A stretch of DNA of 64,000 bases from an uncultured Colwellia sp. (GCA_913058245.1 CAJXQJ010000002.1:1-64000), one strand, 5' to 3'; positions 1 to 10,822 are shown, counted from the stretch's first letter. Made by a program: numbers and translations. Notes: a model not told the origin generated them from the letters alone.

Positions 1-1138
1 GAGGACCACACATGTAGTACTCACAATCTTCTGGCGCTTCATGATCTTTCAAGTATTGCTCATGAAGAACATTATGAATGAAGCCAGTTAAACCGTCCCA
101 GTTATCTTCTGGTTGAGGATCAGATAAAGCAACATGCCATTCGAAGTTATCATTATCAGCGGCTAACCCGTTGTAATCATCTTCATAGAACATTTCACGA
201 AGTGAACGAGCACCATACCAGAACGACATCTTACGCTTAGATTTAAGGCGTTTAAGTTGGTCAAAGATATGTGAACGCATTGGCGCCATACCTGCACCAC
301 CACCAATAAATACCATTTCAGCATCAGTTTCTTTCGCGAAGAACTCACCAAATGGACCTGAAATAGTCACTTTATCACCAGCTTTTAAGCTGAAAATATA
401 AGATGACATTTTACCGGCAGGTAAATGTAAACGTCCAGGAGGCGGCGTAGCAATACGCACGTTCAGCATAATAATGCCTTCTTCTTCTGGGTAGTTTGCC
501 ATTGAGTATGCACGTAATGTATCAGTATCAACTTTCGATTCAACATCGAAGAAGCCAAAGTGATTCCAGTCGCCACGATATTGTTCATCGATGTCGAAAT
601 CGCTGTACTTAACATGGTGAGCTGGTGCTTCAATTTGAATATAACCACCGGCACGGAATGGTACGGATTCGCCATTAGGAATTTTAAGCTTAAGTTCTTT
701 AATGAACGTTGCTTTGTTATCGTTAGAGATAACTTCACATTCCCATTGTTGAACACCGAAGATTTCATCTTCAAGTACAATGTCCATGTCTTGTTTAACA
801 GCTACTTGACACGCTAAACGACAACCTTCTTTCGCTTCACGTTTAGTAATATGACCTAATTCCGTTGGTAAAATATCACCACCACCTGAATGTACGTCAA
901 CACGACACTGACCACATGTACCACCACCACCACATGCTGATGGTACGAAAATACCTTGATCTGCTAACGCGCCTAATAATTTGCCGCCAGCTGCTGTAGT
1001 AACCGATTTTTCAGGGTCACCGTTTATTGAGATTTTTACATCACCTGATGATACTAACTTAGATTTGGCAAATAAAATTACCAAAACAAGTGCAACAACA
1101 ATTGCTGTAAACATCGATACGCCGAGAACTATTTCCAT
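1..1138 (-). CDS. nqrF: Na+-translocating NADH:quinone reductase subunit F, 3' end cut by window
   Basis: NqrF is the NADH-oxidising entry subunit of the sodium-pumping NADH:ubiquinone reductase in the inner membrane. It passes electrons from NADH through FAD to a 2Fe-2S centre. My translation from the ATG at 1136-1138 starts [20 protein letters not shown], one membrane helix. The plant-ferredoxin-type iron-sulfur cysteines follow at residues 69, 75, 78 and 110. The FAD/NAD reductase domain shows RAYSMANYP and [12 protein letters not shown]. The frame is open to base 1 (379 complete codons, ending in YMCGP), so only the C-terminal tail, about 30 residues by comparison with the family, is missing. 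It is the last nqr gene here, 63 bp after nqrE. Identification is very secure. Confidence 0.97.
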   Translation of the reverse strand, partial: MEIVLGVSMFTAIVVALVLVILFAKSKLVSSGDVKISINGDPEKSVTTAAGGKLLGALADQGIFVPSACGGGGTCGQCRVDVHSGGGDILPTELGHITKREAKEGCRLACQVAVKQDMDIVLEDEIFGVQQWECEVISNDNKATFIKELKLKIPNGESVPFRAGGYIQIEAPAHHVKYSDFDIDEQYRGDWNHFGFFDVESKVDTDTLRAYSMANYPEEEGIIMLNVRIATPPPGRLHLPAGKMSSYIFSLKAGDKVTISGPFGEFFAKETDAEMVFIGGGAGMAPMRSHIFDQLKRLKSKRKMSFWYGARSLREMFYEDDYNGLAADNDNFEWHVALSDPQPEDNWDGLTGFIHNVLHEQYLKDHEAPEDCEYYMCGP

Positions 1139-1201
1139 CGACTTTTCCTTAGCACTTATCTCTAGAGAGCAATAAAGTTATTGCTCTCTGTGTTAATCTT
1201 A

Positions 1202-1825
1202 TTATAACGAAATACCACCGAAAGAAAGAAAGCCAAACGCCATCAATCCTGCAGTAATAAACGTAATACCCAAACCTTTAAGGCCATCTGGAACGTCAGA
1301 ATATTTCATCTTTTCGCGTAGACCAGCTAGTAAAACAATAGCTAATGCCCAACCGATACCAGAACCAATACCATAAACAACTGACTCACCTAACGTGTAG
1401 TTACGAGCAACCATAAATGATACCGCACCAAAAATCGCACAGTTAACTGTGATCAATGGTAAGAAAATACCAAGTGCCTGATAAAGCGCAGGGAAATATT
1501 TATCTAATACCATTTCAAGAATTTGAACTAATGCCGCAATCACACCAATAAAGGTAATGAATGATAAGAAGCTCAAATCAATCGATTCTTTAGGATCGGT
1601 AATACCTAAAACGCTATCTAAAGCACCAGGTGCTAAAACAGCTTGGTATATTACTTGGTTAGCAGGAACCGCAATACCTAGTACTACAATAACTGCAACA
1701 CCTAAACCAATAGCTGTATCAACTTTCTTTGAAACAGCAAGGAAAGTACACATACCTAAAAAGAAAGTTAGTGCGATGTTTTCGATGAATATAGTTTTAA
1801 CTAATAAACTTAAATAATGTTCCAT
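1202..1825 (-). CDS. nqrE: Na+-NQR subunit E
   Basis: NqrE is a small integral membrane subunit of Na+-NQR with about six helices. With NqrD it forms a symmetric pair that holds an iron centre in the membrane and helps gate sodium. The 207-residue protein is almost entirely hydrophobic and carries the family signatures [19 protein letters not shown] near the N-terminus and [14 protein letters not shown] in the middle, each with the conserved cysteine. The start lies 5 bp after the nqrD stop, so the two are probably translationally coupled. Nothing is unusual. Confidence 0.97.
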   Translation of the reverse strand: MEHYLSLLVKTIFIENIALTFFLGMCTFLAVSKKVDTAIGLGVAVIVVLGIAVPANQVIYQAVLAPGALDSVLGITDPKESIDLSFLSFITFIGVIAALVQILEMVLDKYFPALYQALGIFLPLITVNCAIFGAVSFMVARNYTLGESVVYGIGSGIGWALAIVLLAGLREKMKYSDVPDGLKGLGITFITAGLMAFGFLSFGGISL

Positions 1826-1830
1826 TAGAG

Positions 1831-2454
1831 TTAATCCTTCTCAACTTGTGCTGGTTTCCATTGGCGAATAGCCCAAATGATCAAACCAATTAAAAAGAAT
1901 GAACTAAACGGTAATACTAATAAGCCATTCGCTTGATACCAGCCACCATTTTGAATCAATGGTAAAATTTCAATACCGAATAAAGTACCAAAACCTAATA
2001 GTTCGCGGAAAAATGCCACAGCAATTAAGATCGCACCGTAACCTAAACCGTTACCAATACCATCCCAAAAACTAACACCTGGCTTTTCTTTCATAGCAAA
2101 AGCTTCAGCACGACCCATAACGATACAGTTAGTAATAATTAAGCCAATGTAAACAGAGAGTTCTTTCGATAATTGGTAAGAAAACGCTTTTAATACTTGG
2201 TCAACAACAATTACTAATGACGCAATTATCGCCATTTGTACAATGATTCGCACACTTGATGGTATTTGATTACGAATAATCGAAATAAACAAGTTAGAAA
2301 ATGCTGTAACTAACGTTACCGCTAAAGTCATAACCAACGCATTGGTCATTGAGCTGGTAACAGCTAATGCAGAACAAATACCTAATACTTGTAAAGCAAT
2401 TGGGTTATTATCAACGATAGGTTTCGTTAATACTTTTTTAGCTTCTGAAGACAT
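1831..2454 (-). CDS. nqrD: Na+-NQR subunit D
   Basis: NqrD is an integral membrane subunit of the sodium-translocating NADH:quinone reductase and the inverted-topology partner of NqrE. The 207-residue protein has about six hydrophobic segments and the conserved half-motifs [18 protein letters not shown] (near residue 24) and [18 protein letters not shown] (near residue 103), both with the iron-ligating cysteine position. Its ATG overlaps the nqrC stop by one base (TAATG), typical of a coupled operon gene. Confidence 0.97.
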   Translation of the reverse strand: MSSEAKKVLTKPIVDNNPIALQVLGICSALAVTSSMTNALVMTLAVTLVTAFSNLFISIIRNQIPSSVRIIVQMAIIASLVIVVDQVLKAFSYQLSKELSVYIGLIITNCIVMGRAEAFAMKEKPGVSFWDGIGNGLGYGAILIAVAFFRELLGFGTLFGIEILPLIQNGGWYQANGLLVLPFSSFFLIGLIIWAIRQWKPAQVEKD

Positions 2455-3233
2455 TAGTTAACACCTCCTGCACGATATTTAGTAACGAAAGGACCATAGC
2501 CTTCCTCACCAAACCAAAATTGTAATGTACGGGTAACACCGTTACTGGTAAGTGTTGCACCAGATAATGCATCTACGCCATGAATATCATTAGCTTTTGC
2601 ACCACCTTTTACAAGATTCACTTTAGCAACACCGTTGTTATCGTAAATTTTCTTACCTGGCCACAATGCTTTCCAGTTAGGGTTCATAACTTCTGCACCT
2701 AAGCCCGGAGTTTCCTTGTGATCAGAATAAACAACGCTACGTATAGTATTTAAGTCTGACTCTAGGCCAACATAACCATACATCAAGTCCCATAAGCCTG
2801 AACCGATAATTGGTAATACAACAGTATTAACTTTACCAGATTCATTACGCACTAAGTAAACAACCGCGTCATGAGAGCGACGGTTAATACCGGCAATATC
2901 ATTTTTTGGCTTGTCAGATTTACTTGCATCACGTGAATTACGACGTTCGTCAAATAGCTCAGGGTCACCTTCAATGAATTCACCTGAATTAAGGTCAATC
3001 ATTTTCGCTTCAACAAACTTTTTAAAAGTCGCTTGAACGCTAGCTTTAGTACCGTCAGTTTCAGATAACAAACCTGCAGCTTCTAAAATTTTAGTTTGTT
3101 GATCAAGTAATTTATTTTCTACTTGTAGTGGCTTTAGCTGTACAGCAGAAATAGACACTAATGCAGCACAAACTAAACATACAGCGATTACAAAACCAAC
3201 CGTTTTGCCAAATGTTTCTTTATTACTAGACAT
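2454..3233 (-). CDS. nqrC: Na+-NQR subunit C (covalent FMN)
   Basis: NqrC is a membrane-anchored subunit whose large periplasmic domain carries a covalently bound FMN. I chose the ATG at 3233 ([14 protein letters not shown], 259 residues) over an upstream in-frame start at 3257, because it matches the family N-terminus and has GGAGG about 10 bases upstream. One N-terminal helix (around residues 10-33) is followed by the soluble domain. The flavinylation motif SGATLTSNG places the modified threonine near residue 227. The start overlaps the end of nqrB by 8 bases. An ApbE-type flavin transferase is needed for maturation and is not in the window. Confidence 0.96.
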   Translation of the reverse strand: MSSNKETFGKTVGFVIAVCLVCAALVSISAVQLKPLQVENKLLDQQTKILEAAGLLSETDGTKASVQATFKKFVEAKMIDLNSGEFIEGDPELFDERRNSRDASKSDKPKNDIAGINRRSHDAVVYLVRNESGKVNTVVLPIIGSGLWDLMYGYVGLESDLNTIRSVVYSDHKETPGLGAEVMNPNWKALWPGKKIYDNNGVAKVNLVKGGAKANDIHGVDALSGATLTSNGVTRTLQFWFGEEGYGPFVTKYRAGGVN

Positions 3234-4428
3234 TGCGAGCAAGCCTCCGTTTAACATTTGCTTTTACTACAAAGTAGTCAAACAATGGTGCGAATAAGTT
3301 TGCGAATAAAATGGCAAGCATCATACCTTCTGGGAACGCTGGGTTTACTACGCGAACCAGTACAACCATGATACCAATTAAAGCACCAAACCAGTATTTA
3401 CCTGTATTAGTAAATGACGCCGACACAGGGTCAGTTGCCATAAACATCATACCGAAAGCAAAACCACCAGTAACTAAATGCCAATACCAAGGCATAGCAA
3501 ACATAGCATTAGTATCACTACCTATACTGTTGAACAGCAAAGAAGTTAGCACCATACCGGCAAACACACCTAAAACGATACGCCAAGAAGCAATACCTTT
3601 ATAAAGAATGTAAGCACCACCAATAAAGATCATCGCTGTTGATACTTCACCAACAGAACCAGGAATTAAGCCCCAGAATGCATTCCACCAATCAGCGTTC
3701 ATTGAATATTCAATTAAACCTTGGTTAGCAGCACTTAATGCTGTTGCACCAGAGAAACCGTCAGCAGCAACCCATACTGCGTCACCTGAAATTTCACTTG
3801 GATAAGCAAAGAATAAAAATGCACGACCCGCTAAAGCCGGATTTAAGAAGTTTTTACCAGTACCACCAAATACTTCTTTGGCAACAACAATACCAAAAGT
3901 AATACCGATAGCAGCTTGCCACAATGGAATCGTAGCTGGCAGGATTAATGCGAAAAGAATTGAACTAACGAAGAAACCTTCGTTTACTTCATGCTTACGA
4001 ACACTCGCAAACAATACTTCCCAGAAACCACCAACAATAAATACCGTTGCATATATAGGTAGGAAGAACATGGCACCATATAGCATCATACTAAACCAGC
4101 CTGAGTCAGCTGTTAAGCTGCCACCAACTAATTCAAATAGCCCTACTTGCCATGTATCAGGCAAAGAATAACCTGCTACTAAAGCTTCAGTCGCCTGGAA
4201 ACCAATATTGTACATACCAAAGAACATCGCAGGGAAAACCGCTAACCATACTGTGATCATGATACGTTTAAGATCAATACTATCACGAACGTGTGTTTGA
4301 CCTTTGTTTACTTGGCCTGGTGTGAATAAACCAGTTGCTACTGCTTCGTAAAGCGCGTACCAAGCTTCAAACTTACCGCCTTTTTCAAATTGCGGTTCGA
4401 TATCTTCAAAAAACTTTTTCAAGCCCAT
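3226..4428 (-). CDS. nqrB: Na+-NQR subunit B (covalent FMN, quinone and Na+ channel subunit)
   Basis: NqrB is the largest membrane subunit of Na+-NQR, with ten helices, riboflavin and a covalently bound FMN, and it forms much of the sodium path. The 400-residue protein starts [20 protein letters not shown], the usual cytoplasmic N-terminal extension near the inhibitor and quinone site. The FMN attachment motif SGAT is at residues 226-229 (Thr229). The [20 protein letters not shown] stretch is typical of the NqrB/RnfD family. It starts 2 bp after nqrA and overlaps nqrC. Confidence 0.97.
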   Translation of the reverse strand: MGLKKFFEDIEPQFEKGGKFEAWYALYEAVATGLFTPGQVNKGQTHVRDSIDLKRIMITVWLAVFPAMFFGMYNIGFQATEALVAGYSLPDTWQVGLFELVGGSLTADSGWFSMMLYGAMFFLPIYATVFIVGGFWEVLFASVRKHEVNEGFFVSSILFALILPATIPLWQAAIGITFGIVVAKEVFGGTGKNFLNPALAGRAFLFFAYPSEISGDAVWVAADGFSGATALSAANQGLIEYSMNADWWNAFWGLIPGSVGEVSTAMIFIGGAYILYKGIASWRIVLGVFAGMVLTSLLFNSIGSDTNAMFAMPWYWHLVTGGFAFGMMFMATDPVSASFTNTGKYWFGALIGIMVVLVRVVNPAFPEGMMLAILFANLFAPLFDYFVVKANVKRRLARNV

Positions 4429-4430
4429 GA

Positions 4431-5768
4431 CTAACCTTCCTTCTCAATTGTGGTTAGGCAATCACGAAGGATCACACCGTAATCTGTTTTGCCTGGGCAA
4501 ACAAACGTACATAATGCTAAATCTTCTTCGTCCAGCTCTAAGGCACCTAATTGCTGTGCACCATCGGTATCGCCGGCACATAAATCACGCAACAACATAG
4601 TTGGTAAAATATCTAAAGGCATAACACGTTCAAAGTTACCAATTGGTACCATCGCACGTGAACTACCATTAGTAGTAGTTGTCATATTGAACAACTTCTT
4701 AGGGAAGAAGTGAGACATATACGCACGCGTTACAGAGAACTTATTAGGGCCTGGGTACATGTAACCAATAAACTCTTTCTCTCTACCTTCTAGGATTAGA
4801 GATAATTGAGTATGGTAACGACCTAAATAGCCATGCACACCTGAAGCAACTGAGCCTAATAATAATGAACCAGAAACAACACGTAATTCACCTTCAAGAC
4901 TTTCATTGGCTGTCAAATCGGCAGCACTTGCGCCTAACGTAGTGCGAATTAAACGAGGGTTTTTCGCAGCAGGACCCGCTAAAGAAACTACGCGATTGCT
5001 ATCAAGTTCACCTGTGGTAAACAACTTACCAATAGCGATAACGTCTTGATAACCAGCGTGCCATGCAACTTTCTCAGCACTTACGGGCTTTAAGAAGTGC
5101 ATATGAGTGCCTACTAAACCAGCAGGATGCTTACCAGCAAACTCATTCACTTTAGCTGTTGATGTAACCGCAATGTCAGCACCGGGTGCTTTACTTACGA
5201 AAACGTCACCTTCAGTTAAACGTGATAAAACGGCTAAACCGTTAACAAACGCTTCACTTTGCTCGGCGATAATTACCGCAGGATCAGCAGCTAATGGATT
5301 AGTATCCATAGCACTAACAAAGATAGCGACTGGGGTAGCATCTACAGCTGGAACTTTACTAAATGGACGTGTACGTAACGCTGTCCACATACCTGAATTT
5401 ACCAGGTTAGTAACAACGTCTTCACGAGCAACTGAGTTAAGTTCATTGGCAGAGTAACTTGTAAACGTTTCTTGCTCATTGCCATCGATTTCGATAACAA
5501 CAGATTGCAAAACACGTTTTTCACCACGGTTAATTTCTTTAACAACACCTGAAGCTTGAGCTGTGAATTTAACGCCAGGATTCTTTTTATCTTCAAAAAG
5601 TGCCTGACCTTTTTTAACGCTATCTCCAACCTTAACAAACATGGTTGGGCGCATACCCACAAACTCTTCACCTAATGTTGCAACGGTTTTGATGGACGGA
5701 CCATCATGGATTACCTGCTGGGGGGCACCTACTACAGGAACGTCCAGACCTTTTTTTATTGTAATCAT
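4431..5768 (-). CDS. nqrA: Na+-NQR subunit A
   Basis: NqrA is the cytoplasmic, peripherally bound subunit of Na+-NQR and contributes to the quinone-binding region with NqrB. I take the ATG at 5768, giving [18 protein letters not shown], the near-invariant family N-terminus, and 445 residues. An in-frame start at 5807 would add 13 residues that do not look native. No good Shine-Dalgarno sequence precedes 5768; instead an inverted repeat (5784-5803) lies just upstream. It is the first gene of the nqrABCDEF operon and probably carries the main promoter in the 500-bp gap before it. Confidence 0.96.
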   Translation of the reverse strand: MITIKKGLDVPVVGAPQQVIHDGPSIKTVATLGEEFVGMRPTMFVKVGDSVKKGQALFEDKKNPGVKFTAQASGVVKEINRGEKRVLQSVVIEIDGNEQETFTSYSANELNSVAREDVVTNLVNSGMWTALRTRPFSKVPAVDATPVAIFVSAMDTNPLAADPAVIIAEQSEAFVNGLAVLSRLTEGDVFVSKAPGADIAVTSTAKVNEFAGKHPAGLVGTHMHFLKPVSAEKVAWHAGYQDVIAIGKLFTTGELDSNRVVSLAGPAAKNPRLIRTTLGASAADLTANESLEGELRVVSGSLLLGSVASGVHGYLGRYHTQLSLILEGREKEFIGYMYPGPNKFSVTRAYMSHFFPKKLFNMTTTTNGSSRAMVPIGNFERVMPLDILPTMLLRDLCAGDTDGAQQLGALELDEEDLALCTFVCPGKTDYGVILRDCLTTIEKEG

Positions 5769-6268
5769 AAACACTTGCACTACTTTTGATGGGAGTATCA
5801 AAATCAATTATTTATTTACTTAACTGCGCTCAATGATTGCAAAACCCTTTCAAGTTAAGACAATTTAAAGCAGTTAAGTAACATAAATGATCGATTTCAG
5901 TGTATTTCAGCAAAATCCTAATTTGTAATTAGCAAATTAAGCTTCACTGGCTCTAGTTAAAATTTCTGGCGCGATTCTAGCACAAAATCACCTTTTTATT
6001 CTATGTTAAGCACGACAATAAATAACAATTTAGACGAATTATCTATAATTCGCGTAATTATCGAACAAAAACTTCTTTTATTGGCCGAAATATTCAACAA
6101 TTTAGTATAAATGCTATTCAAAATTTACCTATTGACCAGAAATAATAAATAGCTTCTTTTATTTTGATTTAGCAATTAAGTTTGGTTTACAGAGACAAAA
6201 AAACCGACTTATTTGTCGGTTTTTTATCTTGGCTAGCTAAATTGCCAGCTAACTTAGATATTTTTCAA
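5769..6268. other. Intergenic region upstream of nqrA
   Basis: This 500-bp AT-rich gap lies between nqrA and the end of fabV. It holds the fabV terminator (6197-6225) and must hold the nqr promoter. A weak candidate on the minus strand is TTGCAA, then 18 bases, then TAAATA (about 5811-5840). An inverted repeat with TTTTGAT and ATCAAAA arms (5784-5803) lies in the expected nqr leader. I see no convincing open reading frame or RNA gene. Confidence 0.5.
6197..6225 (-). terminator. Rho-independent terminator of fabV (bidirectional form)
   Basis: The CCGAC/GTCGG stem is flanked by runs of A and T on both sides, so it reads as a terminator on either strand. On the minus strand it lies about 45 bp after the fabV stop. 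Confidence 0.85.
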
Positions 6269-7459
6269 TTATAGTAAATTATTGATTACTAACTCAGGGC
6301 TAACGTCGGCTTCATAATCAACGCCATCAACATTAAAACCAAACAGTTTTAAAAACTCGCCGTGGTAACTAACGTAGTCTGTAAGCTCATCAATGGTATC
6401 AGTATCTACCGTATTCCAGATTTCAGTTACACGATCTTGAACACTGTCTTCTAGTTCTTTGTAATTTTGGAATAAACGTCCGCCGTCATCTAAACGCGGA
6501 GACTCGCCATATAAGTTTTCACGGAACAAATCTTGAATTTGCTCAATACAACCTTGATACGTACCATCTTCCTTCATAACTTTAAACATTGCCGAAATAT
6601 ATAATGGCATAATTGGAATAGCTGAACTTGCCTGCGTTACAACGGCATTTAATGAAGTAACATAAGCTTCACCTGAAAGTGCTTTAGTGCTTTCTTTGAT
6701 TGCCAATGCAGCTCGGTCTAAGTCTTCTTTCGCACGACCAATCGTCGCATGACCATAAATTGGCCAAGTTAGTTTTTTACCGATATAAGTATAAGATGTC
6801 GTTTTAAAACCGTTAGCTAATACACCAGCTTCTTGAAGTGCTTTGATCCAAAGTTCCCAATCAGCGCCCCCCATGACATCAATGGTTCCTTGAATGTCAG
6901 CTTCAGACGCTGCTTCAACAGATACAGAGTCAATAATACGCTTAGAGGTATTTAAGTTTTTAGTAGTAACACTTTCACCAATTGGTTTCAGCGTAGAAGA
7001 GTAAACCTCACCTGTATCAGGATCAGTACGGCGAGGAGAAGCTAAACTGTATATCACTAAATCAATTTCACCTAATTCAGCTTTAATAGTTTCAATCGCT
7101 TTCGCTTTGATTTCATGAGAAAAAGCGTCGCCATTAATACTTTTCGACCAAATACCCGCTTCATCAGCAGCAGCCTGAAATGCAGCAGTGTTATACCAAC
7201 CTGCAGAGGCAGTTTTCTTTTCCGTTGGCGGTTTTTCAAAGAAAATACCTAATGTTTTCGCATTATTACCAAAAGCAGCAGTAATACGTGATGCTAAACC
7301 GTAACCTGTTGATGCACCAATAACCAAAACATTTTTTGGCTTAGCAGTCGCTTGTGTTTGACTTTTAACATAAGCAATTTGCTCATTAACATGAGCAGCA
7401 CAACCAGCTGGGTGAGCATTAGTACAAATAAAACCACGAATTTTTGGTTTAATAACCAT
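6269..7459 (-). CDS. fabV: Enoyl-[acyl-carrier-protein]/trans-2-enoyl-CoA reductase, FabV type
   Basis: FabV reduces the trans-2 double bond of enoyl-ACP (or enoyl-CoA) with NADH, the last step of each fatty-acid elongation cycle. It belongs to the short-chain dehydrogenase superfamily but is longer than FabI and is known for low triclosan sensitivity. The 396-residue protein starts MVIKPKIRGFICTNAHPAGC, typical of FabV. The NADH-binding glycine motif GASTGYGLASR is at 48-58. The catalytic pair Tyr235 and Lys244 has the FabV-specific Y-x8-K spacing. A good AAGGT ribosome site precedes the ATG. It is a single-gene unit with its own terminator. No other enoyl reductase gene is seen in the window. 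Confidence 0.96.
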   Translation of the reverse strand: MVIKPKIRGFICTNAHPAGCAAHVNEQIAYVKSQTQATAKPKNVLVIGASTGYGLASRITAAFGNNAKTLGIFFEKPPTEKKTASAGWYNTAAFQAAADEAGIWSKSINGDAFSHEIKAKAIETIKAELGEIDLVIYSLASPRRTDPDTGEVYSSTLKPIGESVTTKNLNTSKRIIDSVSVEAASEADIQGTIDVMGGADWELWIKALQEAGVLANGFKTTSYTYIGKKLTWPIYGHATIGRAKEDLDRAALAIKESTKALSGEAYVTSLNAVVTQASSAIPIMPLYISAMFKVMKEDGTYQGCIEQIQDLFRENLYGESPRLDDGGRLFQNYKELEDSVQDRVTEIWNTVDTDTIDELTDYVSYHGEFLKLFGFNVDGVDYEADVSPELVINNLL

Positions 7460-7491
7460 AATGATACCTTCTTAATTTCACATTAACAGCC

Positions 7492-7520
7492 AAGTTAGCA
7501 ACCAATATTATTGCTAACTT
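7492..7520. repeat. Inverted repeat upstream of fabV
   Basis: AAGTTAGCAA (7492-7501) and TTGCTAACTT (7511-7520) form a perfect 10-bp inverted repeat with a 9-base loop, 33 bp before the fabV start. It has no T-run on the fabV strand, so it is more likely a regulatory site or leader hairpin than a terminator. A second, imperfect repeat (CCGACT and AGTCGG arms, about 7566-7613) lies between it and the dctP stop. Confidence 0.4.
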
Positions 7521-7637
7521 CTATTAGCTGACTTTGTGAATAAATTGATTTTGAAAACGAAATTGCCGACTAGTTTACTCTTGCTTTACGCATTAAGAGG
7601 TGCGACCAGTCGGGAAATTAATAAAATTTATGAAAAA

Positions 7638-8741
7638 CTAGCGATTTTCATAATAAGACTGCAAAGTTAATTTGTTAAATTCACGCATTGAAGCGAGAAA
7701 ATCGCTATATGATTGCCAAACCCGTGCAAAATCTTTATCTGCAGCAGCTTGTTCAGCCATTAACGTTTGTGTGTGTTGTTTCAATGTCTGCATAACTTCT
7801 GTTGGGAATTGACGTAATTGCACCTTATGTTCTTCAAGTAAAGTTTTTAAAGCGGCATTATTACGGGCATTATATTCTGCCAACGTTGACTCGTTAACAG
7901 CATTTGCTGCAACCTCAACAATTGCTTGTAGATCAGCGGGTAGCTGATCAAATGCTTTTTGATTAATTAGAAACTCTAACCCTGTACCTGGCTCATGCCA
8001 AACGGAAGAATAATAGTAATCCGCAGCTTGGTAGAAGCCAAACGCTAAATCATTGTATGGCCCTACCCACTCGGTCGCATCGATAGCGCCACTTTGTAGT
8101 GCAGAAAATATTTCACCACCAGTTAACGTTACAGGAATAGCGCCCGCACTTTTTAACACTTCACCTGCGAGCCCAGGAATACGCATTTTTAACCCCTGTA
8201 AATCTTCAACCGAATTGATCTCTTTCTTGAACCAACCACCAAACTGAGCACCAGAGTTCCCTCCTGGCAATGGCTTAATACCAAAAGGCTGATACAATTC
8301 TTGCCAAAGCTCCATACCACCACCGTAATGCAACCACGCATTGAACTCTGTTGCCGTCATGCCAAAAGGAATAGCACTAAAAATAGGTGATGCTGGAATT
8401 TTTCCTTTCCAATAATAAGAGCCGCTATGGCCCATTTGTACAGTACCTTGAGAAACGGCATCAAAAACTTCAAACCCAGGAACTAACTCACCAGCACCAT
8501 AAACTTTAACTGTTAAGCGACCATTGCTCATCGCATTAACTTGCTTAGCAAATTTTTCAGGTGCCATTCCTAGGCCAGGAAAGTTTTTCGGCCAAGATGT
8601 GACTAGTTTCCAAACAAACTCCTCTTGCTTGGCTTGTGATTGAGTGCCTTTTTCGGCTGATGTTTTACTTTCACCACAGCCAGCTAAAACAACACTTAGT
8701 AACATTAATGCCGTTAAAGAATGTATTAGTTTTTTTATCAT
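7638..8741 (-). CDS. TRAP transporter solute-binding lipoprotein (DctP family, TakP-like)
   Basis: This is the extracytoplasmic binding protein of a tripartite ATP-independent periplasmic transporter, which delivers an organic acid to the DctQM membrane pair. The 367-residue protein has a lipoprotein signal ending LLSVVLAGC (Cys22), so it is probably tethered to the inner membrane. The DctP fold is recognisable from LVTSWPKNFPG, LKMRIPGLAGEVLKSAGAIP (with the conserved carboxylate-binding Arg) and GAIDATEWVGPYNDLAFGF. These resemble the 2-oxoacid binder TakP and related lactate binders, so a 2-oxo- or hydroxy-acid ligand is likely, but this is inference. It follows dctM by 4 bp. Confidence 0.9.
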   Translation of the reverse strand: MIKKLIHSLTALMLLSVVLAGCGESKTSAEKGTQSQAKQEEFVWKLVTSWPKNFPGLGMAPEKFAKQVNAMSNGRLTVKVYGAGELVPGFEVFDAVSQGTVQMGHSGSYYWKGKIPASPIFSAIPFGMTATEFNAWLHYGGGMELWQELYQPFGIKPLPGGNSGAQFGGWFKKEINSVEDLQGLKMRIPGLAGEVLKSAGAIPVTLTGGEIFSALQSGAIDATEWVGPYNDLAFGFYQAADYYYSSVWHEPGTGLEFLINQKAFDQLPADLQAIVEVAANAVNESTLAEYNARNNAALKTLLEEHKVQLRQFPTEVMQTLKQHTQTLMAEQAAADKDFARVWQSYSDFLASMREFNKLTLQSYYENR

Positions 8742-8745
8742 ATTT

Positions 8746-10128
8746 CTATCCGTAAATTACATTAGGTAACCAAGTCACTAAACTTGGCCAATAAGCTAAA
8801 GTACACAATAATATTAACTGCATAATAATAAAAGGAATAACGCCTTTATATATTGCAGACGTTGCCACTGCTTTATCTGCAACACCACGCAAATAGAATA
8901 ATGCGAAACCAAAAGGAGGTGTTAAAAATGACGTTTGTAAGTTCACCGCAATCATAATACCTAACCATATAGGATCAAGCCCCATAGCAAGCAATACAGG
9001 GGCTACAATAGGAACAACAACAAAAGTTATTTCAATAAAGTCTAAGATAAAGCCAAGTAAAAAAATCACTAACATGACAATAAGCGTGGCACCAACAACA
9101 CCGCCTGGCATTTGTTGAAAAAGCCCGTGTACTAATTCTTCACCACCAAAACCTCTAAAAACTAACGAAAATAAACTAGCTCCTATTAAAATTAAAAATA
9201 CCATTGAGGTAATTTTAACCGTGGTTTGTGTCACAGCAATTAGGTTTTCTTTTGATAATTGCCTATTAAACAACGCTAAAAGTAATGCGCCTGTAGCCCC
9301 TACACCTGCAGCCTCAGTTGGTGTTGCATAACCAAACAAAATTGAACCAAGAACTGCAAACATTAATAACAGTGGCGGCAGCAGGGCTGAAATTAAGGTT
9401 AATAATGAAAGTTTTTCAACCGTGTTTTCATCGCTAGATTCAACTTTATTAGGGATAGCACTAGGCTGAAATATCGCAACCAAAATACAATACAAAATAT
9501 AAAACAATACCAAAATTAAACCTGGTACGACCGCCCCTGCGAACAAATCACCTACAGATACCGTTTTTGGATTAAATATTCCCATGGTCAACTGCGCTTT
9601 TTGGTAAGCACTAGAAAGTACATCCCCTAGTAATACCAAGGCAATTGATGGAGGAATAATTTGACCAAGTGTGCCAGTAGCACAAATAATTCCGGAGGAA
9701 AATGCCGGACTATAGCCACGCTTTAGCATGGTAGGTAAAGATAACAAGCCCATAGTAACCACAGTAGCGCCGACAATGCCTGTACTTGCAGCTAATAACA
9801 TGCCAACTAAGGTCACAGATATTGCTAAACCCGCATTAAACCTGCCAAATAATAATGCCATGGCGTTAAGTAGATTTTCAGCAATTTTCGAGCGTTCTAA
9901 CATCGCCCCCATAAAGACAAAAAGTGGCACGGCCAATAAGGTTTGGTTATTGAGTACACCATAAAGACGATTAGGAAGTGCATGTAGAAATGCCATCTCA
10001 AAAACGCCACTACCGATGCCAATACCGGCAAAAATAAGGGCAACACCAGCTAGAGACAGTGCAACCGGATAACCAAATAACAATACAATACAGACAGCAA
10101 GGAACATTAAGATAGAGATATATTCCAT
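8746..10128 (-). CDS. TRAP transporter large permease (DctM family)
   Basis: DctM is the elevator-type membrane subunit that moves the substrate together with sodium. The 460-residue protein is hydrophobic throughout with about 12 predicted helices. It shows the DctM signatures MGAMLERSKIAENLLNAM, GTLGQIIPPSIALVLLGDVL and GFILDFIEITFVVVPIVAP. A cytoplasmic loop rich in Ser/Glu lies near residues 225-240. It starts 2 bp after the small permease gene and ends 4 bp before the binding protein gene, so all three are one operon. Confidence 0.94.
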   Translation of the reverse strand: MEYISILMFLAVCIVLLFGYPVALSLAGVALIFAGIGIGSGVFEMAFLHALPNRLYGVLNNQTLLAVPLFVFMGAMLERSKIAENLLNAMALLFGRFNAGLAISVTLVGMLLAASTGIVGATVVTMGLLSLPTMLKRGYSPAFSSGIICATGTLGQIIPPSIALVLLGDVLSSAYQKAQLTMGIFNPKTVSVGDLFAGAVVPGLILVLFYILYCILVAIFQPSAIPNKVESSDENTVEKLSLLTLISALLPPLLLMFAVLGSILFGYATPTEAAGVGATGALLLALFNRQLSKENLIAVTQTTVKITSMVFLILIGASLFSLVFRGFGGEELVHGLFQQMPGGVVGATLIVMLVIFLLGFILDFIEITFVVVPIVAPVLLAMGLDPIWLGIMIAVNLQTSFLTPPFGFALFYLRGVADKAVATSAIYKGVIPFIIMQLILLCTLAYWPSLVTWLPNVIYG

Positions 10129-10130
10129 TG

Positions 10131-10667
10131 TTAACTTCCTTGTTCGCTTTGAACGTGTGGATTACTAATGACGAGAAAATTACGTAATACTTCTGCTATT
10201 CCTTGGCAAATCAGAGTGATTGCCAATGCTAAAATGAGCGTTTTATTTACATAGACTAACGGCAAGCCACCGGCTTCTGAAGAGCGCTCTAAAACTTGCC
10301 AAGCAGCCAACACATAATCAATGCTAATAAATAAAATAAAGATACACACAGGTAGCAGCAAAGTTAAGCCACCAATAAGATTAACCCAAGCTTTTTGTTT
10401 TACAGAAAATCTTTGATAAAAAATATCAACACGAACATGGCCATCATGTTTTAGCGTATACCCTGCGCCTAACATAAATACCACACCATGAAAGTACAAT
10501 ACCGACTCTTGCATGGCAACCCAGCCAAGGTTAAAGCCATACCTTAAAACCACTATGGTAAAGGTCAATAAAACCATCACCAGTGTTAACCACGCAATAA
10601 GTTTACCTAGCGCTTCAGTCATTACATCTATAATGTTTACTAGCTTACTAGCAATATTTAACAACAT
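10131..10667 (-). CDS. TRAP transporter small permease (DctQ family)
   Basis: DctQ is the four-helix membrane partner of DctM. I favour the ATG at 10667 (MLLNIASKLVNIIDVMTEAL, 178 residues), which gives the usual family length and has GGA upstream. An open frame extends to 10766 but its extra 33 residues are not DctQ-like. Conserved features include the helix with RYGFNLGWVAMQESVLYFHG, and HDGHVRVDIFYQR at the cytoplasmic turn. First gene of the TRAP operon. The start is the only uncertain point. Confidence 0.88.
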   Translation of the reverse strand: MLLNIASKLVNIIDVMTEALGKLIAWLTLVMVLLTFTIVVLRYGFNLGWVAMQESVLYFHGVVFMLGAGYTLKHDGHVRVDIFYQRFSVKQKAWVNLIGGLTLLLPVCIFILFISIDYVLAAWQVLERSSEAGGLPLVYVNKTLILALAITLICQGIAEVLRNFLVISNPHVQSEQGS

Positions 10668-10790
10668 AGCTATTCCATTTATTTTTATTCTTATTTGAAA
10701 TGTCTCTGCCAACAACTTCATCACTGACATTAAGCTTACAGGTTGCACACTGCTCACATGCAGCATTTGGCAACGTATTGTCTGTATATA

Positions 10791-10822
10791 AAAACACCGT
10801 TAATAAATATTAACGGTGTTTA
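10791..10822 (-). terminator. Terminator of bolA
   Basis: A 14-bp stem (AAACACCGTTAATA and its complement) is followed on the minus strand by TTTTTATATA, about 55 bp past the bolA stop. Confidence 0.8.

Noticed and set aside
463..1175. Open frames inside nqrF on both strands (463-780, 560-817, 981-1175)
   Set aside because: They overlap the well-supported nqrF coding frame, have no ribosome sites and encode nothing recognisable.
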